64,000 nucleotides of DNA, taken from contig NZ_LT629777.1 of the NCBI RefSeq assembly GCF_900105475.1, positions 930,001 to 994,000 of the forward strand. The letters run 5' to 3'. This DNA is from Pseudomonas asplenii (GTDB lineage Bacteria > Pseudomonadota > Gammaproteobacteria > Pseudomonadales > Pseudomonadaceae). Below are positions 38,652-49,215 of the stretch, piece by piece. Below the pieces are notes generated by a model. The model was not told where the DNA came from, did not search any database, and worked only from the letters and a program-made list of their open reading frames with translations. The position numbers and the translations under genes were made by a program. The number at the start of each line of letters is the position of its first letter. Position 1 is the stretch's first letter.

Positions 38652-39224
38652 ATGTCCCTGAAGAAAATCTTTACCGTCCTGACCCTGCTGCTGGCACCCG
38701 CCATGGCTTTCGCTCACCCCGGCCACGGCGACAGCGGCCTGGTTGCAGGTATCAGCCATCCCATCGGAGGCATCGATCATCTGCTGGCGATGCTCGCGGT
38801 GGGTCTGTGGGCTGCGCAGCAACAAGGAACGGCACGCTGGGCCCTGCCCTGCACCTTTGTCGGCACCATGCTGATCGGTGGCCTGCTCGGTTTCGAAGGC
38901 CTGCAACTGCCGGCCCTGGAAAGTGGCATCGCGGCCTCGGTACTGGCGCTCGGCCTCGCCGTGGCGTTGGCGGTACGCCCCCCCGTGAGCCTGGCGATGG
39001 CCGCGACGGCACTGTTTGCGCTGTTCCATGGCGTGGCCCATGGCCTGGAACTGCCGGATATGTCCAGCCCCTGGGCCTATGCCGCTGGTTTCGTATTGGC
39101 AACCGCAACCCTGCACGCCCTGGGCTATGCGCTGGTGCGGGTGTTGCCGCAGGCGGCAGCGCCGCTGGTACGCCTGGCCGGGGCAGCGTCGGCGGCGACC
39201 GGCGTATGGTTGCTGGCGGGCTGA
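38652..39224 (+). CDS. ureJ: HupE/UreJ nickel-cobalt permease-like protein
   Basis: 190 residues. A signal peptide ends at about 21 (FAHPGHGD), and about six hydrophobic helices follow. The family motifs HPGHGDSGLVAGISHPIGGIDHLLAM and LFHGVAHGLELP carry the conserved histidines thought to bind nickel. The position right after ureEFG supports nickel supply for urease. It is followed by a REP pair. Confidence 0.92.
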   Translation: MSLKKIFTVLTLLLAPAMAFAHPGHGDSGLVAGISHPIGGIDHLLAMLAVGLWAAQQQGTARWALPCTFVGTMLIGGLLGFEGLQLPALESGIAASVLALGLAVALAVRPPVSLAMAATALFALFHGVAHGLELPDMSSPWAYAAGFVLATATLHALGYALVRVLPQAAAPLVRLAGAASAATGVWLLAG

Positions 39225-39246
39225 GCTCAGGGTGACCTGACTGGCC

Positions 39247-39337
39247 CCTTCGCGGGCAAGCCCGGCTCCTGCAGGATCTCTGTCGAACGCGGACCCGCGT
39301 CACACCATGCCCTGTAGGAGCAGGGCTTGCCCGCGAA
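39247..39337. repeat. Inverted REP pair after ureJ
   Basis: CTTCGCGGGCAAGCCCGGCT at the left and GTAGGAGCAGGGCTTGCCCG at the right. Confidence 0.8.
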
Positions 39338-39472
39338 TGAAGCAACCCAATCGCTAGTGGCAAACATACTTGTCCGCTCCACCATACCGATCCAGCACAA
39401 ACCACGTATCTGACACGACGACAAATCGCCTGCTACCATGTGGCGCAAACTCCTGTCCGACGACTCCTGCCG

Positions 39473-40606
39473 ATGCCTGATGTTTCCAGCTCTGCCGCCA
39501 CTCCCGAATTGAAGCGTCTGTTCGCCACCGTGCAACAGCACTTTCGCCAGGTGATCGTGCCCCTGTGGCAAGGCCCCGGCTGGAATGCCGAGCTGGCACT
39601 GCCTTATGAGGCGCTGGACGCGGAGCATCGTCCGCTGCCGCCGCAACGCTATCGCGCCATGGCCTGCGCCCGGCAGCTGTACCTGTTCGCCAGTCTGATC
39701 GGCGATGATGCCTTTCCCGACGCGAGTACCCGCGCCGCCGCGCTGTTCCGTTCGCTGCAAAGGCATTTCCACGATGCCGAACACGGCGGCTGGTTCTACA
39801 GCATCGACCCGCAGGGTGCACCGCTGGACACCCGCAAGGACCTCTATACCCACGCGTTCATCCTGTTCGCCTGCGCCCACTATTGGGCCAAGGTCCGTGA
39901 ACCGCTGGTGGAATCGGTGCTCAATGCGGCCCTGGAGGTCATCGCCGCACGCTTCGCCACTGGCGACGGCCTGTACGAGGCGAGCCTGGCACGCGACTGG
40001 TCGTCGCTGGGCAGCGGCCCCCTGCAGAATCCGCTGATGCACCTGGCCGAAGCCTTCCTGGCAACGCTGTCGGCCCGCGAAGATGGCGCAGTACAACGCG
40101 ACCTACTGGCACTGACCGCAGCCCTGCAGAAACGCTTTATCGACCGCCAGCACGGCGTGATGCTGGAAAAACCGCTGGGCACTGTGGATAACTGGTTCGA
40201 GCCGGGTCATCAATTCGAATGGCTGTTCCTGCTCGAGTCCTCCCCCGTGTTGCGCGGGAGCGCTCTGCATCAGTCAATGCAGCGGGCTTTCGAGTATGCC
40301 GAGCGGACCGGTGTCGACCCGCACAGCGGCGCCGTCAGCGCGATGCTGAACATCGATGGGACGTCGAACGACACCACCCAGCGGATCTGGGCCCAGGCCG
40401 AATACCTGCGGGCGCTGACCCTGCGTGTGGATAACTCGGCGCGCCTGCAGCGTCAACTTCAGGTCCTGCACACCCACTTCATGCACAAAGGCGGCTGGCA
40501 TGAATGCCTGGATGCCAACGCATTGGTCAGCCGCATGGATATGCCGTCAACCACGCCTTATCACCTGGCGACCTGCCTTTACGGCCTGGCCGACTACCTG
40601 CGTTGA
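39473..40606 (+). CDS. AGE-family sugar epimerase/isomerase
   Basis: 377 residues, predicted (alpha/alpha)6 barrel. Motifs of the N-acylglucosamine 2-epimerase family are QRYRAMACARQLYLFA, HFHDAEHGGWFYSID, TRKDLYTHAFILFACAHY, GHQFEWLFLLE and the late WHECLD. These carry the histidines and glutamate used for proton transfer. The true substrate (mannose/fructose, cellobiose, or an N-acyl sugar) cannot be told from sequence. The ATG at 39473 is preferred over GTG 39440. It is monocistronic, flanked by REPs. Confidence 0.85.
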   Translation: MPDVSSSAATPELKRLFATVQQHFRQVIVPLWQGPGWNAELALPYEALDAEHRPLPPQRYRAMACARQLYLFASLIGDDAFPDASTRAAALFRSLQRHFHDAEHGGWFYSIDPQGAPLDTRKDLYTHAFILFACAHYWAKVREPLVESVLNAALEVIAARFATGDGLYEASLARDWSSLGSGPLQNPLMHLAEAFLATLSAREDGAVQRDLLALTAALQKRFIDRQHGVMLEKPLGTVDNWFEPGHQFEWLFLLESSPVLRGSALHQSMQRAFEYAERTGVDPHSGAVSAMLNIDGTSNDTTQRIWAQAEYLRALTLRVDNSARLQRQLQVLHTHFMHKGGWHECLDANALVSRMDMPSTTPYHLATCLYGLADYLR

Positions 40607-40616
40607 CCCGCCTCCT

Positions 40617-40774
40617 CTTGTGAGCCCACTCGCTTTGGTGAGCGGGCTCACCCGCGCTGGGCTGCAAGGCCGCCCCAAAGCCTTCGAACTCGTTACTCCG
40701 GATGTATGTACCCCGGCGGCTGGTTTCAGGGCCGTTTCACGGCCCGACGCGGGCAAGCCCGCTCACCACAAACG
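40617..40774. repeat. Diverged REP pair
   Basis: A local hairpin GAGCCCACTCGCTTTGGTGA/GCGGGCTC at the left and GACGCGGGCAAGCCCGCTCA at the right lie between convergent genes. Confidence 0.6.
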
Positions 40775-40778
40775 AGTC

Positions 40779-42222
<1,444 letters not shown>

Positions 42223-42253
42223 AAAACGCCCCGGACCGAAAGGTCGCGGGGCG
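42223..42253 (-). terminator. Terminator of the bra operon
   Basis: On the minus strand CGCCCCG...CGGGGCG with an inner GGTC/GACC stem, then TTTTG. It lies 24 bases after the braG stop. Confidence 0.85.
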
Positions 42254-42277
42254 CTCCTGTGGATACCGTCTCGCGAC

Positions 42278-42994
42278 TCAGTGTCCGCCCAGATAAGCGT
42301 TGCGCACCTCCTCGTCGGCCAACAGTTCCTTGCCGCTGCCACTGAGGCGGATCTGCCCGTTGACCATCACATAGGCCCGGTCCGACAGTTTGAGCGCATG
42401 GTTGGCGTTCTGTTCGACCAGGAAGATGGTCATCCCCGAGGCCGCCAGTTCGCGCAGGGTGGCGAAGATCTGTTTCACCACGATCGGCGCCAGCCCCAGG
42501 CTCGGCTCATCGAGCAGCAACAGTCTGGGTCGGCTCATCAATGCCCGGGCGATGGCGAGCATCTGCTGCTCGCCACCGGACATGGTCATGGCCCGCTGGT
42601 TGCGTCGCTCCTTGAGCCGGGGAAACAACTCGAACATGCGTTGCATGTCCTCGCTGGCGAACTGGTCACCAATGGGGATAGTGCCCATCAGCAGGTTCTC
42701 TTCCACAGTCATGTCGGGAAATACCCGCCGCCCTTCCGGCGACTGGGCGATGCCGTTGGACGCAATGTAGTGGGACGACTTGTGGGTAATGTCGACGCCC
42801 CGGTAGAGAATCTGCCCGGCCGCCGCCCGCGGCTGACCGAAGATCGACATCAGCAGCGTCGACTTGCCGGCCCCGTTGGAGCCGATCAGGCTGACGGTTT
42901 CGCCTTCGTTGATATGCAGCGAGACCTGTTTCAGGGCCTGGATCGGCCCGTAGTACACATCCAGGTTCTTCAGTTCGAGGATAGCCTGACTCAT
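42278..42994 (-). CDS. braG: Branched-chain amino acid ABC ATPase BraG/LivF
   Basis: 238 residues. It has Walker A GSNGAGKSTLLM, signature MSGGEQQMLAIARAL, Walker B LLLLDEPSLGLAP and the switch LVEQNANHAL. The sequence is LivF-type. It is the last gene of the leftward braC-D-E-F-G operon and overlaps braF by four bases. Confidence 0.95.
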   Translation of the reverse strand: MSQAILELKNLDVYYGPIQALKQVSLHINEGETVSLIGSNGAGKSTLLMSIFGQPRAAAGQILYRGVDITHKSSHYIASNGIAQSPEGRRVFPDMTVEENLLMGTIPIGDQFASEDMQRMFELFPRLKERRNQRAMTMSGGEQQMLAIARALMSRPRLLLLDEPSLGLAPIVVKQIFATLRELAASGMTIFLVEQNANHALKLSDRAYVMVNGQIRLSGSGKELLADEEVRNAYLGGH

Positions 42995-43866
42995 ACCAGT
43001 TCCTCTTCATCCGCACCCAGGTAGGCGGCGATCACTTTCGGGTCGTTGCGGATCGCTTCGGGCCCGCCCTGGGCGATCACGTTGCCGTGGTCCAACACCA
43101 CGATGTGGTCGGAAATACTCATCACCATGCCCATGTCGTGTTCGATCAGCACCACGGTCAGGTCATGCTCGTCGCGCAGCAGCCGGATCATCGCGCTCAG
43201 CGCTTCGGTTTCCTGAGGGTTGAGGCCGGCCGCCGGTTCGTCGAGACAGATGACCTGCGGCCGCGTGCACATGGCCCGGGCAATTTCCAGGCGGCGCTGC
43301 TGGCCATAGGAAAGCTCACCGGCCAGGCGATTGGCGCAGTCCACCAGGTCGACCACCTCCAGCCAGTAGAACGCCGTGTCCAGCGCGTCGCTCTCGGCCT
43401 GGCGATAACCCCGGGTATTGAGGATACCGGCCAGCAGATTGCGATTGACCCACATGTGCTGGGCCACCAACAGGTTCTCCAGCACCGACATTTCCTTGAA
43501 CAGGCGAATGTTCTGGAAAGTGCGCGCCAACCCCGCCCGATTGACCAGGTGAGTGCCGCCGAACATCTTGTAGTACAGCCGGCTGACGAAGTGCTTCGGT
43601 GAAACGAAGTCGCTGGCACGGAACGACTCGCCCAGCAGTTGGATGACATTGGTCACCCGTCCCCGGGTATTGAGTTCGATGCGCCCGCCGGAAGCCTTGT
43701 AGAAACCGGTGAGGCAGTTGAACACGGTGGTCTTGCCGGCGCCGTTGGGGCCGATCAGGGCAAAAATCGAGTTGCGTTTGACTTGCAGACTGACGTCACT
43801 GAGGGCCTTGATACCGCCAAAGTGCATCATCAATTTCTCGACCGAGAGAATGATTTCGTCGTTCAT
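42991..43866 (-). CDS. braF: Branched-chain amino acid ABC ATPase BraF/LivG
   Basis: 291 residues. It has Walker A GPNGAGKTTVFN, signature LSYGQQRRLEIARAM, Walker B CLDEPAAGLNPQE and the switch LIEHDMGMV. The long insertion between Walker A and the signature (RAGLARTFQNIRLFKEMSVL) is typical of LivG. It overlaps both neighbours by four bases. Confidence 0.96.
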   Translation of the reverse strand: MNDEIILSVEKLMMHFGGIKALSDVSLQVKRNSIFALIGPNGAGKTTVFNCLTGFYKASGGRIELNTRGRVTNVIQLLGESFRASDFVSPKHFVSRLYYKMFGGTHLVNRAGLARTFQNIRLFKEMSVLENLLVAQHMWVNRNLLAGILNTRGYRQAESDALDTAFYWLEVVDLVDCANRLAGELSYGQQRRLEIARAMCTRPQVICLDEPAAGLNPQETEALSAMIRLLRDEHDLTVVLIEHDMGMVMSISDHIVVLDHGNVIAQGGPEAIRNDPKVIAAYLGADEEELV

Positions 43867-45161
43867 TGCGCGGCTCCTTCGTGCAAGGCACCCTTACGTG
43901 GGGCAACCCCGGTGCGGCTGATACGGATCAGGCCACGGGGGCGCCAGATCATCATCAACACCATCAACACACCGAACAACAGCACCCGGTACTCGGCGAA
44001 ACTGCGCAGCAACTCCGGCGCGACGGTCAGCACGAACGCGGCGATGACCACACCAATGGTCGAGCCCATGCCGCCCAGCACGACGATGGCGAGGATCAGC
44101 GCCGACTCGAAGAAGGTGAACGAGGTCGGGTTGACGAAGCCCTGGTAGGTGGCAAAGAACACCCCGGCCAGACCCGCCGTCGATGCACCCAACGTGAACG
44201 CCGAAAGCTTGACCAGCACATGGTTCAGGCCCATCGCGCGGCAGGCGATCTCGTCTTCACGCAGGGCTTCCCAGGCCCTGCCGACCGGCATCCGGGTCAG
44301 CCGATGCTTGATGTAGAGCACGGCCAGCACCACCAGGAACAGCACGGCGTAGATAAAGTAGAACTTCACGTCGGGGTTGTAGGCGATCCCGAAGAACTCA
44401 TGGAACGGGATGCCGCCATCTTTCGCCCGCTTGCCGAACTCCAGGCCGAAAAAGGTCGGCAACGGCGCCGGCATGCCGTTCGGGCCACCGGTCAGCGACA
44501 GCCAGTTGTTGAGCACCAGACGGATGATTTCGCCAAAACCCAGAGTCACGATTGCCAGGTAGTCGCCGTGCAGGCGCAAGACCGGGAAGCCCAGCACGCA
44601 ACCGGCCAGGGCCGCACAGATTGCCGCCAGCGGCAGCACCGTCCAGAAGCCCAGGCCGAGGTACTGATAACCCAGGGCCAGGCCATAGGCACCGATGGCA
44701 TAGAACGCCACGTAACCGAGGTCGAGCAGCCCCGCCAGGCCAACCACGATGTTCAGGCCGAGCCCGAGCAGCACGTAGATCAGGCCGAGAATCACCACCC
44801 CCAGCAGGTAGGAGTTGGCGAAGACCGGGAAGATCACCGCGATGGCGATCATGATCGGGATGATCCAGCGCAGACGCGACTTGTAGTCCGGTGCCAGCAC
44901 ATGGACCCCGGAGCCGCTGCCCTCGAAGCCGTCGAGAATCCGTTGGCCCTTCGCAGTCTGCAGGTAGAGGCTGAGGGCGAAGCGCCCGAGCATCACGATC
45001 GCCACCAGCCAGGCGACACGGGTCGGCTGCAGGTTGAAGCTGTAACCCTCCAGGACGACACCGACAATGGGGCCGAAAACGATCAGGGCGACCAGGCCGG
45101 CAAGAATGGCATCCACCAGGCTTTTTTTGATATCGAGCGATTTTTCAGTGGCTGAGGACAT
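43863..45161 (-). CDS. braE: Branched-chain amino acid ABC permease BraE/LivM
   Basis: 432 residues with about ten transmembrane helices. Features are GLGLNIVVGLAGLLDLGYVAFYAIGA near residue 140, VGRAWEALREDEIACRAMG as the coupling loop and TSFTFFESALILAIVVLGG near the end. The N-terminal cytosolic stretch (about 1-15) is short. It pairs with BraD to form the channel and starts three bases after the braD stop. Confidence 0.95.
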   Translation of the reverse strand: MSSATEKSLDIKKSLVDAILAGLVALIVFGPIVGVVLEGYSFNLQPTRVAWLVAIVMLGRFALSLYLQTAKGQRILDGFEGSGSGVHVLAPDYKSRLRWIIPIMIAIAVIFPVFANSYLLGVVILGLIYVLLGLGLNIVVGLAGLLDLGYVAFYAIGAYGLALGYQYLGLGFWTVLPLAAICAALAGCVLGFPVLRLHGDYLAIVTLGFGEIIRLVLNNWLSLTGGPNGMPAPLPTFFGLEFGKRAKDGGIPFHEFFGIAYNPDVKFYFIYAVLFLVVLAVLYIKHRLTRMPVGRAWEALREDEIACRAMGLNHVLVKLSAFTLGASTAGLAGVFFATYQGFVNPTSFTFFESALILAIVVLGGMGSTIGVVIAAFVLTVAPELLRSFAEYRVLLFGVLMVLMMIWRPRGLIRISRTGVAPRKGALHEGAAQ

Positions 45162-45164
45162 TGC

Positions 45165-46079
<915 letters not shown>

Positions 46080-46120
46080 AACGCAATCTCACGCACGTTG
46101 AGAGACTGCACAGAAGCGCA

Positions 46121-46153
46121 CTGCGACGGACCGGGGTTCAACCGCCGTCGCAG
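46121..46153. terminator. Hairpin between braC and braD
   Basis: CTGCGACGG, 15 bases, CCGTCGCAG. A second stem, CTGGCCG/CGGCCAG, lies at 46212-46238 right after the braC stop. Neither has a U-tract. They could stabilise the braC message or attenuate transcription into the permease genes. Confidence 0.45.
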
Positions 46154-46249
46154 CACCGCCATGTGCAGTTCTACAAGAAAAGACAGGTAACTGCACGGAC
46201 ACGCATGGCGACTGGCCGGCGCCTGTGGCATCGGCCAGATCGGCTCATG

Positions 46250-47383
46250 TCACTTCTGTTTTTCCAACTGGTGGTATTTGCCGTTCGCGTCCCACTGATA
46301 GACCACGTAGTCGGAGACCTTCAGGTCGCCCTTGGCATCCCAGGTCTTCTCGCCCATGACGGTCTTGACCGGGTGCGACTTGAGCCACTTGGCAGCGTCC
46401 TCGCCCTTGTTCGACTTGGCGCCGCTGAAACCGGCGGCCAGGGCCTGGACCGAAGCGTAGGCGTACAGGGTATAACCCTCGGGCTCGGTACCGGCCTTGC
46501 GGAATTGCTCGACGACCGCCTTGCTGTCAGGCAGCAGACGTGGGTCGGCACCGAAGGTCATGTAGACACCATCGACGAATTGCGGACCGCCAGCGGTGGT
46601 CACCAGTTCGTCGGTCACGACACCGTCGTCGGACATGAACTTGACGTCCTTCAGGCCTTCGGTACGCAGTTGCTTGACCAAGGGACCGGCTTCCGGATGC
46701 AGGCCGCCGAAGTAGACCACATCGGCACCGGCCGCACGGATCTTGGTCACCAGGGCGCTGAAGTCCTTCTCGCCACGGGTCAGGCCTTCGTAGATCACCG
46801 GGGTCACGCCGCGCTTGATCAACTGCGCCTTGGTCGCATCGGCCAGCCCCTGGCCGTAGGTATCCTTGTCGTGGATCACCGCAACCTTCTTGCCCTTGAG
46901 CACATCGACGATATAGTCGCCGGCAACGATGCCTTGCTGGTCGTCACGTCCGCACATGCGGAACATCGCCGACAGGCCGCGTTCAGTCACCTGCGGGTTG
47001 GTGGAGCCTGGGGTGATCGCGATGATGCCGGCTTCGTCATAGACCTCCGACGCCGGGATGGTCGAGGAAGAGCAGAAGTGCCCGACGACACCGGCAACCT
47101 TCTTGTTGGTCAGGTCCTTGGCGACCGTCACTGCCTGTTTCGGCTCACAGGCGTCGTCGCCCTTGACCAGGACGATCTTCTCGCCGTTGACCCCGCCTTC
47201 TGCGTTGATCGCATCCGCCGCAGCCTGTGCCCCCTTCATGTATTGCTCACCAAACGCCGCGTTGGCACCGGTCATGGGACCGGCTACACCGATTTTCAGA
47301 TCAGCCTGGGCAAACGCAGAAACACCCAACGCAGCAGCCACTGCGAGGGCGACAAAGCCTTTTTTGTAAAACTTCTGGGACAT
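46250..47383 (-). CDS. braC: Branched-chain amino acid binding protein BraC
   Basis: 377 residues. A signal peptide (about 1-26, ending FAQAD) leads a LivJ-type periplasmic protein: LKIGVAGPMTGANAAFGEQY, VGHFCSSSTIPASEVYDEAG and TPGSTNPQVTERG, with the cysteine pair near residues 85-110 that forms the usual disulfide loop. The ATG at 47383 is used; the TTG five codons upstream lies in the GGAG ribosome-binding region. Expression should start from the sigma-54 promoter at 47439-47455. Confidence 0.95.
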   Translation of the reverse strand: MSQKFYKKGFVALAVAAALGVSAFAQADLKIGVAGPMTGANAAFGEQYMKGAQAAADAINAEGGVNGEKIVLVKGDDACEPKQAVTVAKDLTNKKVAGVVGHFCSSSTIPASEVYDEAGIIAITPGSTNPQVTERGLSAMFRMCGRDDQQGIVAGDYIVDVLKGKKVAVIHDKDTYGQGLADATKAQLIKRGVTPVIYEGLTRGEKDFSALVTKIRAAGADVVYFGGLHPEAGPLVKQLRTEGLKDVKFMSDDGVVTDELVTTAGGPQFVDGVYMTFGADPRLLPDSKAVVEQFRKAGTEPEGYTLYAYASVQALAAGFSGAKSNKGEDAAKWLKSHPVKTVMGEKTWDAKGDLKVSDYVVYQWDANGKYHQLEKQK

Positions 47384-47438
47384 GAGGTGGTGCTCCAAGT
47401 TTTTTTAGTTTGGCACTGCGACTTCACTGAATGCTCAG

Positions 47439-47455
47439 AGCAAGGGGCGTGCCAT
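47439..47455 (-). promoter_or_regulatory. Sigma-54 promoter of braC
   Basis: On the minus strand TGGCACGCCCCTTGCT, a full match to the TGGCACG-N4-TTGCW consensus with correct spacing. Transcription would start near 47428, about 45 bases before braC. It implies nitrogen control through an enhancer-binding protein. Confidence 0.88.
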
Positions 47456-47652
47456 CGGTTTTTTGTTCTGAAAAAAGTCGCTGTCTTGTTGTTTTCTGGA
47501 CTGTTTCGAGCCCTTTTTAACTGGGCGTGCAACCGTCTAAATCGCCTAAGGTAGAACCTATACAAAGAAAAGGTGCAACCATCAGGTGCCACTACTGCAA
47601 CCAAGGTAGCTGTACGCGTGCAACCACCCTGTAACAACGTGCGTCACCGAAC

Positions 47653-47669
47653 TGCACACTCACAGTGCA
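47653..47669. promoter_or_regulatory. NtrC-like enhancer site upstream of braC
   Basis: TGCAC, seven bases, GTGCA: the outer arms of the NtrC consensus (TGCACC-N5-GGTGCA) with the same spacing. It lies about 225-240 bases upstream of the predicted sigma-54 transcription start, an ordinary enhancer distance. Confidence 0.6.
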
Positions 47670-47712
47670 CGACTGCTACATCACGCACCAGTACAGGCTA
47701 GCGGCATTGGGT

Positions 47713-47743
47713 AAAAGCGCCGTATGGATTGGCGCTTTTGTTG
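47713..47743. terminator. Bidirectional terminator after amaA
   Basis: AAAAGCGCC, nine bases, GGCGCTTTT. It sits directly downstream of the amaA stop and upstream of the braC control region, where it would insulate the two. Confidence 0.75.
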
Positions 47744-47745
47744 TA

Positions 47746-49029
47746 TCAAATGACAACACGCAGGCACTGGCCCGCGTGATAGAGCGAGAATCCGACCTCG
47801 TACAGACAACTGCGCAGGCCCACGGCCGGTACCGGACGCATGGGCGCGAAGGGAATCGGCAGGGCCTGCCGATTGCCGCTACACAGGTAATCGGCAAACG
47901 CCTTGCCGACCACCGTGCCGGTGGTGACGCCGCGCCCGTTGTAGCCGGTGACGGCCACCAGGCCAGGTGCCGGCTCGAACAGGCGCATCAGGTGATCGGG
48001 AGTGAAGGCAATACAACCCGTCCAGGTGCATTCCCAGTCGACCTTTTTCAGGTAGGGGAAATAGTGTTGCTGGACCCGGTCGGCCCAGGCCCGCAGAAAC
48101 CAGGCCGGCTTCTGATTGCCATTGCCGAGACTGCCCAGCAACAGCCGGCCATCGGCATCACGGCGGATGCTGCTGAGCACTTGGCGGGTATCCCAGGAGC
48201 CCTGACCACCTGGCAGGACCTGCTTGGCGGCGTCATCGTCCAGCGGGACGGACGCGACCTGATAGTAGTAACCGGGGAAGAAGTTGCGCCGCAGTTCGGT
48301 CCAGTCGCCTTCGGTGTAGGCATTGGAAGCCATCACCACCTGCTCGGCGCTGACCGCACCATCGGCGGTCTGTACCGACCAGCGCTGGCCCTGGCGTTCC
48401 AGCCGGGTGACCGGTGACTGGTCGAACAACTGCGCGCCCAGCCCGGCGGCGGCCTTGGCCAGGCCCGAGGTATAAGCCATCGGGTTGAGGGTACCGGCAC
48501 GCCGGTCGAGCAAGGCGGCGGCGATCTTGCGAGTGCCGGTGGCGGCTTCGCAGGCGCTGCCGGTCAGCAACTCCACCGGAGCGCCGCGGCGCTTCCATTG
48601 TTCTTCGCGACTGCGCAGGTCCGCCTCGCCACGGGCATTGTGGGCCATATGCAAGGTACCTTCGCGGCGCAACTGGCAATCGATGCCGTACCGGTCGACC
48701 AGGCTGAACACCAGCGCCGGGGCGCCGCCGAGCATGCGGTTGAGCTGACTGCCCACCGCCTCGCCGAAACCGGCCTCGATGTCATCCGGTGGAATCCACA
48801 ACCCGGCGTTGACCAGCCCGACGTTGCGCCCGGACCCCCCATGGCCGGTGCGATGGGCCTCCAGGACACAGACACTCTTGCCTTGCTCGCGCAGGTGAAT
48901 CGCCGCCGACAAACCGGTGATACCGGCACCGATCACACAGACGTCGACGCTCAACTCACCCTTGAAGCGCGGCGCCTCGGGCCGCTGCGGCGTCAGTTGT
49001 TCCCATAGACACGCTTCACGTAACGCCAT
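47746..49029 (-). CDS. amaA: L-pipecolate oxidase AmaA (FAD)
   Basis: 427 residues, a DadA-family flavoprotein. The dinucleotide fold VDVCVIGAGITGLSAAIHL (residues about 28-46) with the acidic end VLEAHRTGHGGSGRN is at the N-terminus. FPYLKKVDWECTWTGCIAFTPDH and VTGYNGRGVTTGTVVGK are typical of the gamma-glutamylputrescine oxidase/AmaA group. Its place beside amaB points to oxidation of L-pipecolate to piperideine-6-carboxylate. Without amaB it would be called only an FAD oxidase. The ATG at 49029 starts the usual MALREACLWE; upstream codons run through a REP. Confidence 0.85.
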   Translation of the reverse strand: MALREACLWEQLTPQRPEAPRFKGELSVDVCVIGAGITGLSAAIHLREQGKSVCVLEAHRTGHGGSGRNVGLVNAGLWIPPDDIEAGFGEAVGSQLNRMLGGAPALVFSLVDRYGIDCQLRREGTLHMAHNARGEADLRSREEQWKRRGAPVELLTGSACEAATGTRKIAAALLDRRAGTLNPMAYTSGLAKAAAGLGAQLFDQSPVTRLERQGQRWSVQTADGAVSAEQVVMASNAYTEGDWTELRRNFFPGYYYQVASVPLDDDAAKQVLPGGQGSWDTRQVLSSIRRDADGRLLLGSLGNGNQKPAWFLRAWADRVQQHYFPYLKKVDWECTWTGCIAFTPDHLMRLFEPAPGLVAVTGYNGRGVTTGTVVGKAFADYLCSGNRQALPIPFAPMRPVPAVGLRSCLYEVGFSLYHAGQCLRVVI

Positions 49030-49096
49030 TGCCAGACTCCGAAAATGAAACCCAACAGACACGAGCATCCTGTCGCTTATATTCCCAACACGCCCC

Positions 49097-49191
49097 CTTG
49101 CAGGAACCGGGCTTGCCCGCGAAGCTCTTGGCGATATCAAGGACGCCTTCGCGGGCAAGCCCGGCTCCTACAGGGACAAGCCCGCTCCCAG
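49097..49191. repeat. REP pair plus extra half between amaA and amaB
   Basis: TGCAGGAACCGGGCTTGCCC, its inverse GCGGGCAAGCCCGGCTCCTA, and a further half GGGACAAGCCCGCTCCCAGG at 49172-49191. Three REP units lie inside one operon. Confidence 0.8.
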
Positions 49192-49215
49192 GCAGGGCCC
49201 AGGTGCGACAGGAAC

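Noticed and set aside
47411..47428. TGGCACTGCGACTTC as a second, plus-strand sigma-54 promoter
   Set aside because: The -12 element lacks TTGC and there is no gene downstream in that direction.
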